A DNA stretch of 64,000 nucleotides from Bacteroidota bacterium (GCA_947457075.1 CANGUG010000003.1:103062-167061); one strand, 5' to 3'; positions 54,147 through 63,494 are shown, counted from the first letter of the stretch. Numbers and translations are program-made. Notes: generated by a model from the letters alone, not told the origin.

Positions 54147-56120
54147 ATGCTGATAGGATTACAAAATGTAACATTTGAATTTGGTGCTAGAGTAATAGTA
54201 AGTGAAGCCACTTGGCATATTCAACCAGGGGAACGTATTGGCTTAATTGGTTATAATGGCACCGGGAAGTCCACCTTGTTAAAACTGCTAGTAGGTCAAT
54301 ACACCCCCAGTAAAGGGACAGTAGAAAAAGGAAGAGACACTACTATTGGCTATTTACACCAGGACTTATTAAGTTTTGATACTAGCGAAACCATCACCGA
54401 AGTGGCTTTAGGTGCATTTGAAAGAGTGCGTGCTTTAGAAAAAGAAATAGAACAACTAGGTATTGAACTAGAAGCCAACCCTGAGGACAATGATATTTTA
54501 ATAAAATATACCGATGCATTACATGAAATTGATGTATTGGATGGTTATAATATTCAACATAAGGCCGAAGAGGTATTACATGGATTAGGATTCACTACCG
54601 CCGACTTAGCCCGACCCTATAAAGAATTTAGTGGAGGTTGGAGGATGCGTGTATTGCTTGCGAAAATGATTTTACAAGCTCCTGATGTATTGTTATTGGA
54701 TGAACCTACCAACCACTTGGACTTGCCTAGTATTGAATGGTTAGAAAAGTATTTAATACATTATAAAGGCAGTGTAGTAATTGTTAGTCACGATAAATTC
54801 TTCTTGAATAAAATGGTGAATAAAATTGTGGAAGTTTATCAACAGCAATTAAATTTCTACACTGGCGATTATGCCTATTACGAAGTGGAAAAAGTACAGC
54901 GTGTCGAAATCCAGCAGCGTGCTTTTGAAAATCAACAAGATTATATACGTCAACAAGAAAAATTTATTGAGCGATTTAAAGCAAAGGCTTCAAAAGCTGC
55001 TCAAGCACAGTCCATTCAAAAAAGATTAGACCGTTTAGAAGTAATAGAAGACGTACAAATAGAACGTCCGAATATAAGAATCAATTTTGCGGTGGACAAA
55101 ACACCAGGCAAGGTATTGGTTGACTTAAAAGGAATAAATAAATCCTATCCTAAGCAAATAATATTAGAGAATGCTTTTGCTGAAATTGAACGAGGTGATA
55201 AAATTGCATTAATTGGCGCCAATGGTAAAGGAAAGTCAACCTTACTTAGAATTGTGGCCGGTATGGAAACGTATGAAGGAGAACGAGTATGGGGGCACAA
55301 TGTGGATGAAAGCTTTTATGCTCAACACCAATTAGAATCTTTAAATCTAAACAATACCATTCTTCAGGAAGTGCAAGAATGTGGCACTAAAAAAACCGAT
55401 TTAGAATTACGTGCCTTATTGGGATGTTTCTTATTTGGCGGCGATGACGTGGATAAACGAATTAAAGTGTTAAGTGGAGGAGAAAAAGCAAGAGTCGCCC
55501 TTACTAAAACTATCATTAGCAAAGCCAACTTTTTAATGCTGGATGAACCTACTAACCACTTGGATATGGTTACGGTAGAGCTATTGGCTGAGGCATTAAC
55601 AAAATATGATGGCAGTATCATTTTAGTAAGTCACGATCGTTATTTCATTTCAAAAACTGCCAATAAAATTTGGGAAATTGAAGATGAAAAAATTGTGGAA
55701 TTCAAAGGTAATTATACCGAATGGGTAGAATGGAAAGAGCGAATGGCAAAGCAAAAAGCAGCACATCCAGAAGCTACAAAAGTGGCTGCTAGCAAACCAA
55801 GTACTGTTGCTGAAAAAAAGCCCGCTGTTACCGAACAAAACGCTGAAACTAAATCAGGCCCCATTGACAAAGAGCTTCAAAAACAAATTCAAAAATTACA
55901 AAAAGCCATTGCGCAATTAGAGCACAATATTGAAGTATTAAATAAGGAAAAAGTAGCTATTGAATTACAAATGGCTGACCCAAGTATCTATTCAGATGTA
56001 AGCAAATTTCAAAGTATTGAAAAAAGCTATCATGATAAGAACGCATTAATTCGATCAATGAATAAGGAATATGAAATGGCTTTTAACGATTTAGTCGAGT
56101 TGGAAAGTAAAATCAAATAG
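54147..56120 (+). CDS. ABC-F family ATPase
   Basis: Cytosolic translation-associated ATPase with two ABC domains on one chain and no membrane part, 657 residues. Domain 1 has Walker A GYNGTGKST, signature FSGGWRMR and Walker B LLLDEPTNHLDLPS; domain 2 has GANGKGKST, LSGGEKARV and LMLDEPTNHLDMVT. Between them is the Arg/Lys-rich linker (RQQEKFIERFKAKASKAAQAQS) that reaches toward the peptidyl-transferase centre. The C-terminal ~100 residues form a coiled coil (LQKQIQKLQKAIAQLEHNIEVL). Most similar to the Uup/YheS/EttA group; an antibiotic-resistance role is not implied. Its last codons are copied in the downstream repeats. Confidence 0.94.
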   Translation: MLIGLQNVTFEFGARVIVSEATWHIQPGERIGLIGYNGTGKSTLLKLLVGQYTPSKGTVEKGRDTTIGYLHQDLLSFDTSETITEVALGAFERVRALEKEIEQLGIELEANPEDNDILIKYTDALHEIDVLDGYNIQHKAEEVLHGLGFTTADLARPYKEFSGGWRMRVLLAKMILQAPDVLLLDEPTNHLDLPSIEWLEKYLIHYKGSVVIVSHDKFFLNKMVNKIVEVYQQQLNFYTGDYAYYEVEKVQRVEIQQRAFENQQDYIRQQEKFIERFKAKASKAAQAQSIQKRLDRLEVIEDVQIERPNIRINFAVDKTPGKVLVDLKGINKSYPKQIILENAFAEIERGDKIALIGANGKGKSTLLRIVAGMETYEGERVWGHNVDESFYAQHQLESLNLNNTILQEVQECGTKKTDLELRALLGCFLFGGDDVDKRIKVLSGGEKARVALTKTIISKANFLMLDEPTNHLDMVTVELLAEALTKYDGSIILVSHDRYFISKTANKIWEIEDEKIVEFKGNYTEWVEWKERMAKQKAAHPEATKVAASKPSTVAEKKPAVTEQNAETKSGPIDKELQKQIQKLQKAIAQLEHNIEVLNKEKVAIELQMADPSIYSDVSKFQSIEKSYHDKNALIRSMNKEYEMAFNDLVELESKIK

Positions 56121-56165
56121 ACAAAAAAGTATTTAAAATAGAATTTTTATTTTCTTATAAAATTC

Positions 56166-56199
56166 AAAAGGGGTCATCTGCAAAGATGAACCCCTTTTT
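56166..56199 (+). terminator. Terminator of ABC-F gene, copy 1
   Basis: AAAAGGGGTCATC TGCAAA GATGAACCCCTTTT, one bulged A, followed by T; 46 bases after the stop. Confidence 0.85.
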
Positions 56200-56270
56200 A
56201 GGTTTAGGTAGTAAAATCAAATAAACAAAAAAGTATTTGAAATAGAATTTTTATTTTCTTATAAAATACA

Positions 56271-56304
56271 AAAAGGGGTCATCTGCAAAGATGAACCCCT
56301 TTTT
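56271..56304 (+). terminator. Terminator of ABC-F gene, copy 2
   Basis: Same hairpin as copy 1, within the second tandem unit. A backup terminator created by duplication. Confidence 0.8.
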
Positions 56305-56335
56305 AGGTTTAAGTAGTAAAATCAAATAGACAAAA

Positions 56336-56374
56336 AAGTATTTGAAATATAAATTTTATTTATTTCAAATACTT
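56336..56374 (-). terminator. Stem-loop spanning the stop codon of the S9 peptidase gene
   Basis: Perfect 13-bp arms AAGTATTTGAAAT / ATTTCAAATACTT around a 13-base loop. The arm at 56362-56374 holds the last codons and part of the stop; the other arm is in repeat copy 3. On the minus strand T residues follow. AT-rich, so weaker than the others. Confidence 0.5.
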
Positions 56375-58774
56375 ATCCAACCATCGACCTTGCTCATATA
56401 ATAAGTGTAATACATTTTCCTTTCCTTTATATCCATGCGCTTCATAAGGCAAATACACAAAACGAACTGTTCCCCCATGTCCTTTAATGGCAGCATATAA
56501 ACGCTCACTATTAATTGGGAAAGTACCCGTATTGTCATCGGCCTCGCCATGCGTCATTAACAAAGGAGCTTTAATTTTATCTGCAAAAGCAAATGGGCTC
56601 ATTGCTAAATAAAGTTGAGGTGCTTGCCAAAAAGTACGTTCTTCATTTTGAAATCCAAATGGAGTCAATGTTCTGTTATAAGCACCACTACGTGCAATAC
56701 CTGTTTTAAATAAGGAGGTATGTGCTAATAAATTGGTAGTCATAAAAGCACCATAACTATGGCCTCCTACTGCCATTCTATTCCTATCCCCAACGCCCAT
56801 TTCAACTAATTTATCAATAGCAGCCGAAGCATTCAAACTTAATTGGTTTACAAAATCGTCATTAGGTTTTTTATCAGGCGAGGTAGCTACAATGGGCATT
56901 TCTGCGTTGTCTAAAATTGCATACCCTTGTGTTACATAAAATACTGGAGAACCCCATGAAAGCATAGTGAATTTATGTTGGTTCCCTCTTACCTGGCTGG
57001 CATCTGCAGCATTGGTAAATTCTCTTGGATAAGCCCAAATTAAAGTAGGTAAAGCGCCATCTTTAGCCTTATCATATCCTTTTGGCAAATACAAGTCACC
57101 GGTCAAATCTACCCCATCCTTACGCTTATACTTTATTTTTTCCTTGGTTACTCCTTCCATACCAGTATATGGATTAGCAAAACGAGTAATGGCTACTGAA
57201 TTCTTTAAACCAGCGCCTGATTTGATATAATAATTAGGCACATCTTTTTCCGTTTCACGTCTGGTAACCAATTTTAAATTATTAATATCTAAAACATCCG
57301 CTACATACTCAAAGCAATCCTCCGCACAGCGCCAAAGAATTTCTTTTTGTTTGGTTTGTAAATTAAACTTTGCGATATAAGGCAAGTCTCCTTTATCCGA
57401 TGCCCCTGTCGTATTGTTAAACAAAATAGATTGGCCATCACTTAACAAAGCAATAACTTGTTCCCCATATTTGTTTTTCTCCGTAACTGGCGTGCCAGGG
57501 TTATTATATAAGTCAGTGCTATTGCCTTCATATAGTTTTGTAATGGAACCATTGCTTGGATTATATATACTTACTTTATACTGTTGTTTTGATCTTAATT
57601 GTTCTGCGACTAAAGCCATTTGATTGTTACCCCAGGTTATTCTACCGTATCTAGTTTCTGTTTTAAACAATTCCTTCGCTTCTCCCTTAAAAGGCGCTTC
57701 TAAAGCAAATACAGCATCATGAAAAGGTACTTTTTTCTTAATTAATCCACTATCCAATGGCATTGCATATACAATGGTGGATGGTGCATCATTTCTCCAA
57801 TCAAACCCTCTAGGTAGGTTTTGTACATTATCATATCCAGAAGGTGTACTTTCTGCAGAAGGCAAATTTGCCAAGGTATGCACTAGGTTTCCTTTGGTGT
57901 CTGTGATAAAAACAGTGGAAGCAAAACCATAAGATGGTACTAAATAAGAAAAAGGCTTATTTAGTGTACGTGTTAATATATATTGCTTATCAGGAGATAG
58001 TGAAATACTTGACAAAATACTAGGTTTACCCATTTTTGTTTCTACTCCATTATTGTTTTTCACTAATTGAACTGTTGTGAGATATTCAAACAAATATTCA
58101 TCAAAAGGCGACTTGATTAAATCCTGGTAGGTTACACTAGGTGCAACTTTCCCCAAATTTTCTTGAACAGTTGGTCCTTTGGGTGTAATAGGTTTTTTAG
58201 CCACTTTTGCTGGATCATTCACATTGGTCTTATACAATACATTTACATCATCCATCCAAGTAAGTGTATTTCCTAAAACCAAATTGGCAGAAGTAGTATT
58301 TATTTTTTTACAAGTCAATGCTGTAATATCTATCACATAAACGTCCACACTGTTAGATAAAACATTAAAAAAGGCAATTTTATTTTCGGATGGATTCCAA
58401 GTAGGATTTAAAGCCGATAAATTTGCAGGTAGTCCTTTAATTTCTATATTCTTATCCGCACCTACAAGCTTAACCGAAATACGATTAATATAAGTTTGTC
58501 TTGTTAAGGAAGCATTTAATGGATTAATTCTGATACCTGCAATTTTCAATTCAGGTTGACCCAATTCCTCAACCGCTGGATAGGAATTTCGTTCCATAAC
58601 CAACATGTATTTAGCATTTCCACTCACACTAATGGCAGGTGTAGGAGCAGCTAATAATAAATCAGCAATTACTTTAGGAGGTAATTGATAACTTGAATTG
58701 TCCTGAGCCGTTAAATGGACAGAAAAGACAATCATTAGTACAAGTAATACAAAGGATTTTACTGTTTTTTGCAT
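56360..58774 (-). CDS. S9 family serine peptidase, exported
   Basis: Prolyl-oligopeptidase-type serine peptidase, 804 residues, with a signal peptide (FVLLVLMIVFSVHLTAQ). The N-terminal ~540 residues are a beta-propeller that gates access; repeated hydrophobic strand patterns with WTP/WNP-like turns are visible (LNPTWNPSENKIAFF). The C-terminal alpha/beta-hydrolase has the nucleophile in AVGGHSYGAFMT, the acid in MTHGEADDNTGTFP, and the histidine in PYEAHGYKGKEN. The layout resembles the glutamyl or dipeptidyl group (S9B-D) of Bacteroidota. It is divergent from pfkA and its end lies inside the ABC-F terminator repeats. Confidence 0.92.
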   Translation of the reverse strand: MQKTVKSFVLLVLMIVFSVHLTAQDNSSYQLPPKVIADLLLAAPTPAISVSGNAKYMLVMERNSYPAVEELGQPELKIAGIRINPLNASLTRQTYINRISVKLVGADKNIEIKGLPANLSALNPTWNPSENKIAFFNVLSNSVDVYVIDITALTCKKINTTSANLVLGNTLTWMDDVNVLYKTNVNDPAKVAKKPITPKGPTVQENLGKVAPSVTYQDLIKSPFDEYLFEYLTTVQLVKNNNGVETKMGKPSILSSISLSPDKQYILTRTLNKPFSYLVPSYGFASTVFITDTKGNLVHTLANLPSAESTPSGYDNVQNLPRGFDWRNDAPSTIVYAMPLDSGLIKKKVPFHDAVFALEAPFKGEAKELFKTETRYGRITWGNNQMALVAEQLRSKQQYKVSIYNPSNGSITKLYEGNSTDLYNNPGTPVTEKNKYGEQVIALLSDGQSILFNNTTGASDKGDLPYIAKFNLQTKQKEILWRCAEDCFEYVADVLDINNLKLVTRRETEKDVPNYYIKSGAGLKNSVAITRFANPYTGMEGVTKEKIKYKRKDGVDLTGDLYLPKGYDKAKDGALPTLIWAYPREFTNAADASQVRGNQHKFTMLSWGSPVFYVTQGYAILDNAEMPIVATSPDKKPNDDFVNQLSLNASAAIDKLVEMGVGDRNRMAVGGHSYGAFMTTNLLAHTSLFKTGIARSGAYNRTLTPFGFQNEERTFWQAPQLYLAMSPFAFADKIKAPLLMTHGEADDNTGTFPINSERLYAAIKGHGGTVRFVYLPYEAHGYKGKENVLHLLYEQGRWLDKYLK

Positions 58775-58890
58775 GTTATAATATTTGCTTCAATTTAGAC
58801 ATTATTCAAATTGAAATGTAAAATTTTGGATGAATGATGCAAAAAAACTAACAAATGATTGGAAAATAAGAGAAAAATACCCACATCGAA

Positions 58891-58902
58891 AACGATATCG
58901 TT
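58891..58902. promoter_or_regulatory. Perfect palindrome upstream of pfkA
   Basis: AACGATATCGTT, a 12-bp perfect palindrome whose right end contains the -33 TTG of the pfkA promoter. Position and symmetry suggest an operator for a repressor; the regulator is unknown. Confidence 0.5.
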
Positions 58903-58930
58903 GAAAATTGGTGTCAAATGTTTAATTTTG
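58900..58930 (+). promoter_or_regulatory. Promoter of pfkA-pyk
   Basis: TTG (58901-58903), 19-nt spacer, TAATTTTG (58923-58930): a good match to the Bacteroidota promoter. Implies a leader of about 65 bases before pfkA. Confidence 0.65.
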
Positions 58931-59002
58931 TGGCTCCGTTTAGACGATAGTCAATTGGTTTACAATTGTAAATCAATACATTAAAGTACAATTGAATAAT
59001 TT

Positions 59003-59989
59003 ATGTCAGCAAAGAAAGTTACCAAAATTGCAGTATTAACTTCAGGGGGAGATGCTCCTGGAATGAACGCAGCAGTTAGAGCAGTTGTTAGAACAGGTAT
59101 TTACCATGGTTTAGACGTGTTTGGTGTAACCCGTGGGTATAATGGTATGATTGAGGATGAAATTTTTCAAATGAATTCAAAATCTGTGGCCAATATTATT
59201 CAAAGAGGCGGAACTATTTTGAAAACTGCAAGAAGTAAGGACTTTTTCACCCCAGAGGGACGTCAAATTGCCTACCAAAATCTTAAAAAAAGAGGTATTG
59301 ACGGGATCGTTGTCATAGGAGGAGATGGTAGTTTTAAAGGAGCCCAAAAGTTTAGCAATGAATTTGACATTCCCTGTATTGGTTTACCGGGAACCATTGA
59401 TAAAGACATAGCTGGTAGCGACTTTACTATTGGATTTGACACAGCCGTAAATACAGCCGTTGAAGCCATTGATAAAATCAGAGATACCGCGGACGCCCAT
59501 GATCGTTTATTTGTGGTGGAAGTAATGGGGCGTGACGCAGGCTATATAGCCCTGCATAGTGGTATTGCCACAGGAGCTGAAAATATATTGATTCCAGAAT
59601 CTAAAACAGATATGGAAGCCTTAGTGACTTCCTTAACTGAGAAAGAAAAAAGACAAAAATTAGTCAACCTAATTGTAGTTGCTGAAGGTGATGAATTTGG
59701 AGGTGGTAATGAAGTAGGTGATTTCTTAAAACAAAGATTACCAAATGCGGACATACGTGTTTGTATTTTAGGTCATATACAAAGAGGTGGTGCCCCAAGT
59801 TGCTTGGATCGTTTAATTGCAAGCCGAATGGGATATCATGCAGTTGAATGTTTAATGAATGGCACACACAATGTGATGGTAGGTATTGAAGACAACAAAA
59901 TGAAATACACTCCACTTGACAATGCCGTTAAAGCAAAACAAAAAATTTCCGAAGAGTGGTTAAAGATTGTTAAAATCTTAGCTAGTTAG
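59003..59989 (+). CDS. pfkA: ATP-dependent 6-phosphofructokinase
   Basis: Makes fructose-1,6-bisphosphate, the committed step of glycolysis, 328 residues. ATP-binding blocks are LTSGGDAPGMNAAVRAVV and VIGGDGSFKGA; glycine after GGD marks the ATP type rather than the pyrophosphate type. The catalytic base is in LPGTIDKDIAGSDFTIGFDTA, and FVVEVMGRDAGYIAL and ILGHIQRGGAPSCLDR complete the active and allosteric sites. It is followed by pyk after 38 bases, and the two likely form one transcript. A palindrome overlaps the promoter. Confidence 0.97.
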   Translation: MSAKKVTKIAVLTSGGDAPGMNAAVRAVVRTGIYHGLDVFGVTRGYNGMIEDEIFQMNSKSVANIIQRGGTILKTARSKDFFTPEGRQIAYQNLKKRGIDGIVVIGGDGSFKGAQKFSNEFDIPCIGLPGTIDKDIAGSDFTIGFDTAVNTAVEAIDKIRDTADAHDRLFVVEVMGRDAGYIALHSGIATGAENILIPESKTDMEALVTSLTEKEKRQKLVNLIVVAEGDEFGGGNEVGDFLKQRLPNADIRVCILGHIQRGGAPSCLDRLIASRMGYHAVECLMNGTHNVMVGIEDNKMKYTPLDNAVKAKQKISEEWLKIVKILAS

Positions 59990-60027
59990 TAAAGTATCAA
60001 AGAGTTAAAAATAACCCAACAAATAAA

Positions 60028-61479
60028 ATGAGCGAACAAACTTTAAAACAAAAACATCACAAAACAAAAATCGTAGCAACCGTAGGCCCAGCTTGCGATA
60101 CCTACGATCAATTAAAGGCTTTGGTGGTTGCAGGTGTGAATGTATTTCGTTTAAACTTTTCACATGGAAGTCATGAGGATAAGAAAAAAATTATTGATCA
60201 TATTCGTGGCATTAACAAGGAACTAGGGTGCACCGTTGCCATTTTAGGCGACTTACAAGGCCCTAAATTACGTGTTGGAGAAATTGAAAATAATCGTTTA
60301 GAAGTAAAAGTGGGTGACGTGTTAACATTAACCAATGAAAAATGCATTGGTACTATGGAAAAAATATACGTATCCTACCCTAACCTTGCTGGCGATGTGG
60401 TGGTGGGCAATACCATTATGATTGATGATGGTAAAATTGAAGTGAAAGTGCAAAGCATTGAAGCCAATAATGATGTTAAAGTAGTAGTAAGCTTGGGAGG
60501 GATTATCTCTTCTAAAAAAGGATTAAACTTACCAGATACTAAAATTTCTTTACCTGCATTAACAGAAAAGGATTTATTAGATGCTGAATTTATCATAAAG
60601 GAAGAATTGGATTGGGTAGCATTGAGTTTCGTTAAACGTGTTGCTGATATTGAAATGTTAAGAGAAATTTTAAATAAGCATAATAGCAAATCTAAAATTA
60701 TTGCAAAAATTGAAATGCCAGAAGCCATTGTAAATTTGCGTGACATTATTATTGCAAGTGATGGTATCATGGTGGCCCGAGGAGACTTGGGTGTTGAATT
60801 ACCGGTTGAAAAAATACCTTTAATTCAAAAGGAGATTATTAAAAAATGTTTGCATAGAGCTAAGCCAGTGATTGTGGCAACACAAATGATGGAATCAATG
60901 ATTGATCGTGTTAAGCCAAACCGCTCGGAAATCACCGACGTAGCCAATGCCGTTATTGAAGGAGCAGATGCTGTGATGTTAAGTGGTGAAACCGCAACAG
61001 GTCAATTTCCAGTTTTAGTTATTGAAACCATGAGAAAAATTATTTCAGAAGTGGAAGAATATGGCTATAACTATAACCGTTCTGAGGATTTAAAACCACA
61101 ACCACACTCCCCTTCATTTGTAAGTGATGCATTATGTTACAATGCTTGTAAATTAGCAGAAGATGCTAACGCACAAGGATTAGTTGGTATGACGCAAAGT
61201 GGTTATACTGCCTTTATGTTAAGTAGTTTCCGTCCACAATCACCATTATTCATATTTACAAAAGAAAAGAGCTTAGTCAATCAATTAAGTTTAAGTTGGG
61301 GCGTAAAGGCATTTTACTATGACAAAGAGGAAAGTTTAGATAAAATCATAACCGATCAAATTCAGATTTTAAAAGACAATGGATTTGTGAAAAAAGAGGA
61401 TATCGTCGTTAACACGGGTAGTACTCCAGTTAAATTACACTTGCCTACCAATATGATTAAAATTAATAAAGTAGATTAA
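60028..61479 (+). CDS. pyk: Pyruvate kinase
   Basis: Final enzyme of glycolysis, making pyruvate and ATP from phosphoenolpyruvate, 483 residues. The N-terminal KIVATVGPACDTYDQL and FRLNFSHGSHED bind substrate; the catalytic block is KIIAKIEMPEAIVNL with IMVARGDLGVEL, and MMESMI and AVMLSGETATGQFP follow. A B-domain insertion (~75-170) and a C-terminal allosteric domain (~350-483) are present. Second gene of the pfkA-pyk unit, ending at a terminator. Confidence 0.97.
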   Translation: MSEQTLKQKHHKTKIVATVGPACDTYDQLKALVVAGVNVFRLNFSHGSHEDKKKIIDHIRGINKELGCTVAILGDLQGPKLRVGEIENNRLEVKVGDVLTLTNEKCIGTMEKIYVSYPNLAGDVVVGNTIMIDDGKIEVKVQSIEANNDVKVVVSLGGIISSKKGLNLPDTKISLPALTEKDLLDAEFIIKEELDWVALSFVKRVADIEMLREILNKHNSKSKIIAKIEMPEAIVNLRDIIIASDGIMVARGDLGVELPVEKIPLIQKEIIKKCLHRAKPVIVATQMMESMIDRVKPNRSEITDVANAVIEGADAVMLSGETATGQFPVLVIETMRKIISEVEEYGYNYNRSEDLKPQPHSPSFVSDALCYNACKLAEDANAQGLVGMTQSGYTAFMLSSFRPQSPLFIFTKEKSLVNQLSLSWGVKAFYYDKEESLDKIITDQIQILKDNGFVKKEDIVVNTGSTPVKLHLPTNMIKINKVD

Positions 61480-61481
61480 TT

Positions 61482-61515
61482 CAAAAAAACGCTCCTCCAA
61501 AAGGAGCGTTTTTTG
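61482..61515 (+). terminator. Terminator of pyk
   Basis: AAAAAACGCTCCT CCAA AAGGAGCGTTTTTT: strong 11-13 bp stem with T-run, 7 bases after the stop. Confidence 0.88.
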
Positions 61516-61544
61516 TATATTTATAATGCACAAAGCAAGATGTT

Positions 61545-63443
61545 ATGTTAGAATCATTTGAAAAAATTCCTGTAAAAATTTACAATAATCCTACTGAAGG
61601 ATCTAATGCATTGGCGGCTCAAATTGCCCAATTAATTCGCGAAAAACAAGCTAAGAATTTACCCTGTGTATTGGGAATGGCTACTGGGGCTACCCCCATC
61701 CTATTGTATAAGGAATTGGTAAGAATGCATAAAGAAGAAGGTTTAAGTTTTAAAAATGTGATTACCATTAATTTAGATGAATACTATCCTATTCCTAGAA
61801 ATGCCTATCAAAGCTATTGGAGTTTTATGCACCGTCATTTATTTGATCATGTGGACATTGACCCCAAAAATATTCACTTACCCAATTCAGAATGGAGCAA
61901 AGAGGAACTAAAAGAAAATTGTGTAGCTTATGAGCAAACCATTGAAAAAATTGGTGGTATTGATTTACAAGTATTGGGAATTGGAAAAAATGGACATATA
62001 GGATTTAACGAACCTGGCTCTAGCTTTCATTCAAAAACAAGGGTCATCCATTTAGACAACCAGACAAGGATGGCTAATTTATATGAATGGCATGATATGA
62101 ATAAAGTACCCCGCACAGCCATTACGGTGGGTATTAGTAGTATTATGAAAGCTAAAAAAATTGTTTTGTTGGCTTGGGGAAACAAAGCTGAAATTGTAGC
62201 AAAATCAGTGGAAGGCGATGTGACTGAACAAGTGCCAGCAAGTGTATTGCAAAATCATGACGACTGCACTTTTATCATTGATGAATATGCAGCAGCAGAA
62301 TTAACAAGAAATAAAGCTCCTTGGTTAACAGGTGCCAATGACTGGTCACCCAAAATGATAAAGAAAGCAGTAATTGAATTAGCCTTAAAATTAGATAAGA
62401 CAGTGTTGAGTTTAACGGCTGATGATTATAAAGAAAATAGTTTAGCCGATTTATTGGTGTTAAAAGAATCGGTGTACGATATCAATTTGCAAGTATTTTA
62501 TATGTTGCGTGACTCAATTACTGGATGGCCCGGAGGAAAGCCTAATGCAGTAATACCTGCACATCCTGAAAGAAGTACGCCAAGTGCAAAACGAGTAATG
62601 ATATTCTCTCCTCATCCCGATGACGATATTATTAGTATGGGTGGAACATTTATGCGCTTAAATGATCAAGGACATGAAGTTCATGTTGCTTACCAAACAA
62701 GTGGGAATATTGCGGTTACCGATGAATTCGTTACCCGATTTCTTGATTTTGCGGTTGGGTTTGAGGACTTATTTGGCATCGACAATAAAAAAAGTAATGA
62801 AATATTATCTGAAGCCCGTGCCTTTTTGGGAAGTAAGAAACCAGGAGAATTAGATACGCATGAAATTCGATCCATTAAAGGTTTAATCAGAAGATGTGAA
62901 GCAAAAGCAACCTGCCGATATGTTGGCATCGATGAACAGAACTATCATTTCATGAATTTGCCCTTTTATGAAACCGGTGCCATTGATAAAAAACCAATGG
63001 GTGAAGAAGATATTGCAATCACCATGGAATTACTTAGAAAAGTTAAACCTCATCAGGTTTATTGTGCAGGTGATTTAGCTGACCCACATGGCACCCATAA
63101 AGTATGTTTAGAAATTGTTTTTGAAAGTATGCGTCGATTAAAAGCAGCCGGTGACGAATGGGTTAATGATTGTTGGGTATGGTTGTATAAAGGCGCTTGG
63201 CAGGAATGGGATATTTCTGAAATAGAAATGGCGGTGCCAATGAGTCCAGACCAAGTGATGAAAAAACGTTTTGGCATATTCATTCATCAGTCTCAAAAAG
63301 ACAGTGTTCCATTCCAAGGTACCGATGCAAGGGAATTTTGGCAAAGGGCTGAAATACGCAACGCCAATACGGCTAATTTATATGCTCGATTAGGCCTTAC
63401 CAAATATGCAGCTATTGAGGCCTTTGTAAGATGGCATTACTAG
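61545..63443 (+). CDS. nagB: Glucosamine-6-phosphate deaminase fused to a PIG-L/LmbE domain
   Basis: Two-domain enzyme of 632 residues. The N-terminal ~260 residues are NagB, which turns glucosamine-6-phosphate into fructose-6-phosphate and ammonia: the conserved blocks are INLDEYYPIPRNAYQSYWSFM and LGIGKNGHIGFNEPGS. A helical linker (~265-345) joins a PIG-L-type domain (~350-600) with MIFSPHPDDDIISMGGTFMRL and DLADPHGTHKVCLEI, the metal-binding pattern of GlcNAc deacetylases such as BshB1. This suggests one protein may deacetylate and then deaminate an amino sugar; the second activity is inference. It begins 65 bases after the pyk stop. Confidence 0.93.
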   Translation: MLESFEKIPVKIYNNPTEGSNALAAQIAQLIREKQAKNLPCVLGMATGATPILLYKELVRMHKEEGLSFKNVITINLDEYYPIPRNAYQSYWSFMHRHLFDHVDIDPKNIHLPNSEWSKEELKENCVAYEQTIEKIGGIDLQVLGIGKNGHIGFNEPGSSFHSKTRVIHLDNQTRMANLYEWHDMNKVPRTAITVGISSIMKAKKIVLLAWGNKAEIVAKSVEGDVTEQVPASVLQNHDDCTFIIDEYAAAELTRNKAPWLTGANDWSPKMIKKAVIELALKLDKTVLSLTADDYKENSLADLLVLKESVYDINLQVFYMLRDSITGWPGGKPNAVIPAHPERSTPSAKRVMIFSPHPDDDIISMGGTFMRLNDQGHEVHVAYQTSGNIAVTDEFVTRFLDFAVGFEDLFGIDNKKSNEILSEARAFLGSKKPGELDTHEIRSIKGLIRRCEAKATCRYVGIDEQNYHFMNLPFYETGAIDKKPMGEEDIAITMELLRKVKPHQVYCAGDLADPHGTHKVCLEIVFESMRRLKAAGDEWVNDCWVWLYKGAWQEWDISEIEMAVPMSPDQVMKKRFGIFIHQSQKDSVPFQGTDAREFWQRAEIRNANTANLYARLGLTKYAAIEAFVRWHY

Positions 63444-63494
63444 TATTTAAAGTCCCTAAACCACTATAAATTAGCCAATTATTTGCCCAAATAC

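Larger units (their letters stand above)
56106..56361 (+). repeat. Tandem copies of the ABC-F gene 3' end and terminator
   Basis: Unit of 104-105 bp starting AGTAAAATCAAATAG: copy 1 at 56106-56209 (includes the last codons and stop of the gene), copy 2 at 56210-56314, and a partial copy 3 at 56315-56361. Copies differ by only a few bases. Each full copy carries a terminator hairpin (56166-56199 and 56271-56304). Confidence 0.9.

Noticed and set aside
54147-56120. ABC-F protein as an antibiotic-resistance factor
   Set aside because: The linker and overall pattern fit housekeeping Uup/YheS/EttA-type proteins; nothing ties it to a resistance subfamily.
60375-60770. 131-residue minus-strand ORF inside pyk
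   Set aside because: Antisense shadow of a conserved enzyme gene, rich in S, L and T as such shadows are.
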